This document shows positions 41,771 through 43,619 of a DNA stretch of 43,619 nt, in pieces (the first letter of the stretch is position 1; each line of letters opens with the position of its first letter). The position numbers and the translations under genes are program-made. The notes under the pieces are model-generated. The model saw only the letters and a program-made list of their open reading frames with translations. It did no database searches and was not told where the DNA came from. The stretch is from a virus, in IMG/VR virus record IMGVR_UViG_3300022925_000050, positions 1 to 43,619 of that record; one strand, 5' to 3'.

Positions 41771-42982
41771 TTATGAAGCAACTAATCCCGTAACCAAAGT
41801 GGGAGAAAGAGGAGAGCCTAAAGTAGTATCATAAGCTCCAGTGCAGAAAAATCCTTCTGTAGTAGTGGTCGCTCCACCAATTTGAGCAGAGAATTGAAGG
41901 TCGACAGTTTCGTTACCGTCTAAATCTTGACTGTTACTTGTGCTATCTAAAACGGCGTTCTTTAAAATGTAGCCATATTTAAGAACTCCCAATCCGCACC
42001 TGTCGAACATCTTAACAGAAATATCTCTTTTTTCTTGACCAGCGCAACCAGTCAAGAGTGTGGAAATACTTCCTTGATCTTGATTTGAAGCAATTGCGCT
42101 AACAGACAAGGTAACGTCAATTGGGAATGTAAGAGGTCTTGCGTAGCTAAACTCTTTTCCAATTTCCTTCAAAGGCTCTCTAGAAAGAGGAACCGAAAGA
42201 GAAACGCTTTGTGGGTGAATTGAAGCTAGAGAAGCTCCACCAATACCCAATGCAGTGTCTGATTGAAGGTCGAGAGTCACTTGACCGTCTCTAAGAACGT
42301 CCACAGTGCTATCTCCAGTAGATGGAAGTGGAAGCGCGACATGACCACTATCAGCCGCTTCTCCGTTTGAGGAATTTAAAGATGGATTATACAAGCCAGA
42401 ACTAACTCCAGTATAATATACCAAGTTCGATGCCTCAAAAGAAAGATCAGCGCGAGGAACTTCGCCAACAGAAAGTTCTACACTATAATCAGTTGGGAAG
42501 CAATTTCCAAATCCGACAACATCATGTTGTGTCCTGTCATCCCAAGATGAAGGCGCAAAAGCGTCTAAGCCTTCCCCGACTGTCGCTACAAATAAGTTTC
42601 TTTCTTTAAAATCGTCGTTTTCAGTAATAAATCCTGAAATGCCTTGAACATTTGAACTGAAAGGAGCGTTAATAGAATCTTTAATTTCAAAACCTAAGTG
42701 GTGTTCGTTTTCACCATCGGTAAGCAGGTATCCCAAAGATGCCGTTGCAGTAAGGTCATTGTTTACCAAAGTAGCAATTCTTGGTAAGGAACCGAAAACT
42801 CTAATGTCTTGTCTGGCTCCAGCGATGTCCACTTCATAAGAGAAGTTATCTACTCTATGAAGTTGAGTCGCTTCAACTCCAGACACTGCGCTTATTGGAA
42901 GGTGAGGACCACCATTGTTAAAAACGCCCGTTTTTGTGACGTAAACAGCCTTGTTGCTTGATAAAATTCTATTTTTAGCCAT
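41771..42982 (-). CDS. major tail (tube) protein
   Basis: This is a 403-residue protein. Start AKNRILSSNKAVYVTKTGVF and the pattern LHRVDNFSYEVDIAGARQDI fit tail-tube subunits of long-tailed phages, which stack as hexamer rings. Position (upstream of chaperones and tape measure), a terminator directly after it and good codon composition support high expression. A Gly/Ser-rich stretch (near residues 200-220) may be a surface loop or domain joint. A head-decoration protein is a less likely alternative. Confidence 0.65.
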   Translation of the reverse strand: MAKNRILSSNKAVYVTKTGVFNNGGPHLPISAVSGVEATQLHRVDNFSYEVDIAGARQDIRVFGSLPRIATLVNNDLTATASLGYLLTDGENEHHLGFEIKDSINAPFSSNVQGISGFITENDDFKERNLFVATVGEGLDAFAPSSWDDRTQHDVVGFGNCFPTDYSVELSVGEVPRADLSFEASNLVYYTGVSSGLYNPSLNSSNGEAADSGHVALPLPSTGDSTVDVLRDGQVTLDLQSDTALGIGGASLASIHPQSVSLSVPLSREPLKEIGKEFSYARPLTFPIDVTLSVSAIASNQDQGSISTLLTGCAGQEKRDISVKMFDRCGLGVLKYGYILKNAVLDSTSNSQDLDGNETVDLQFSAQIGGATTTTEGFFCTGAYDTTLGSPLSPTLVTGLVAS

Positions 42983-43006
42983 GAATTGGAAAAGTTAACT
43001 TATAAA

Positions 43007-43017
43007 TAATTACACAA
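43007..43017 (-). promoter_or_regulatory. shared 11-base motif upstream of tail genes
   Basis: TTGTGTAATTA (minus strand) lies 24 bases before the major tail gene and recurs 7 bases before the tape measure gene (39571-39581). It could be part of a late promoter read by the phage sigma factor; distances differ, so the case is weak. Confidence 0.25.
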
Positions 43018-43020
43018 GCT

Positions 43021-43619
43021 TTATGCTCTTGGGTAACGGTATGTTGATAAATCAAAGTCTATAAAACCTAATAATAAGTTTTCCTCGATCTTATCAAGGG
43101 TTACTGAATCGACAACTTTGGAAGTTGATACATTTTCAATAAATGTTTTTGAGTCATAATTAGAACTTAAAGATGAATAAGAGTAGGGAAAATTCTTTAA
43201 ATTATGAAAATATCCGTAAGGGAAGTCCTCAAAAGGGATTCTAGAAACACACTCTGTTTCTGTATTCGCGAATAAAGACAACACTCCATCCAAAAGATAG
43301 TTTGTTTTCGCCAAAACAATTACTCTTACTTTTGTTGTGGTATCATCTTCTCCACCAAACGATAGTCTTTCATTCGTCTCATTCAATAGTCTAATAAAAC
43401 AGGCTGGCAAAATATATGTTTTTTTATTACGCTTGCTGGTTTTTTCAAAAAGATTGCTTGAGGACAAGTCGGAAGAGTCAATGAAGTCGCTTGTCAACAA
43501 TATCTGCTCCTCATCCTCTTCTGAAAGATAAGTATTGATCTCCTTAACGGTATTATTGGCAGTTATATTTAAATTCTGTCCGCTTGCTTGAGGGACAATA
43601 ACTCTTCCATCGTTGTAGT
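43021..43619 (-). CDS. tail completion/connector-like protein, partial
   Basis: The frame is open to the right edge of the window, so only the C-terminal about 198 residues are seen; no ATG is present near 43500 (only TTG), and codons upstream (DGRVIVPQASGQNLNITANN) read as normal protein. It precedes the major tail protein gene, the usual place of a tail completion or neck protein. Contains SFGGEDDTTTKVRVIVLAKT and LGFIDFDLSTYRYP. No family recognised. Confidence 0.5.
   Translation of the reverse strand, partial: YNDGRVIVPQASGQNLNITANNTVKEINTYLSEEDEEQILLTSDFIDSSDLSSSNLFEKTSKRNKKTYILPACFIRLLNETNERLSFGGEDDTTTKVRVIVLAKTNYLLDGVLSLFANTETECVSRIPFEDFPYGYFHNLKNFPYSYSSLSSNYDSKTFIENVSTSKVVDSVTLDKIEENLLLGFIDFDLSTYRYPRA

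Noticed and set aside
43021-43500. Complete gene starting at 43500
   Set aside because: The first codon there is TTG and the frame stays open, with protein-like sequence, to the window edge.

Overview
The window is part of a tailed double-stranded DNA phage genome (Caudoviricetes). It carries a nearly complete phage replisome, a nucleotide-synthesis set, an early/middle sigma factor and a long tail-morphogenesis operon with a 1,701-residue tape measure protein. No ribosomal, tRNA or host-metabolism genes were seen. The DNA is AT-rich and genes overlap by 1-35 bases. TGA, TAA and TAG are all used as stops, so the code is standard. Promoters are close to the E. coli sigma70 consensus (TTGACA, 16-17 bases, TATAAT-like). 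That fits a host with an ordinary sigma70 (for example Proteobacteria) and argues against the Bacteroidetes-type promoter, but the host cannot be named from sequence alone. Capsid, terminase and lysis genes must lie outside the window. No contractile sheath gene was seen.

Layout. (1) 1-11823, minus strand: replication, recombination and sugar-transfer genes. Read in the direction of transcription they are a Whirly-like ssDNA-binding candidate, a GT4 protein fused to half of a GT9, the other half of the GT9, a small protein, a RecA/UvsX recombinase, a small endonuclease, the PHP part of a family C DNA polymerase, a small protein, DnaB-like helicase, DnaG-like primase, a RecB/Cas4-like nuclease, an FmdB-like small protein, a glycosyltransferase, and the start of the catalytic part of the polymerase. 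(2) 11871-12875, plus: a lone fibre/adhesin-like protein. (3) 12878-16074, minus: class I ribonucleotide reductase (nrdA, nrdB) and a PD-(D/E)XK protein. (4) 16075-16530: a 456-base intergenic region with a perfect-consensus promoter, an array of hairpins that includes six exact 14-base repeats, and a strong terminator, together a candidate noncoding RNA of about 270 nt. (5) 16531-26824, plus: dUTPase, dNMP kinase, sigma factor, DnaQ-like exonuclease, a possible annealing protein, at least five glycosyltransferase-like genes, an FkbM-like methyltransferase and GDP-mannose 4,6-dehydratase. (6) 26837-43619, minus: the tail module, from a protein cut by the window edge through major tail protein, assembly-chaperone candidates, tape measure and distal tail proteins.

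How the genes fit together. NrdA/NrdB, dUTPase and dNMP kinase supply dNTPs. The split DnaE, DnaQ-like exonuclease, DnaB-like helicase and primase form a replication machine. RecA, the nucleases and the ssDNA-binding candidates handle recombination. The sigma factor probably redirects transcription to late genes, because the tail operon shows none of the TTGACA promoters found in front of the early genes. The many glycosyltransferases plus GDP-mannose dehydratase suggest that the phage glycosylates its virion or DNA, or remodels the host surface.

The strongest candidates for something undescribed are the hairpin-array RNA at about 16171-16437, the family C polymerase split into separately promoted PHP and polymerase genes, and a promoter architecture that places the transcription start at or next to the start codon of several operon-head genes.
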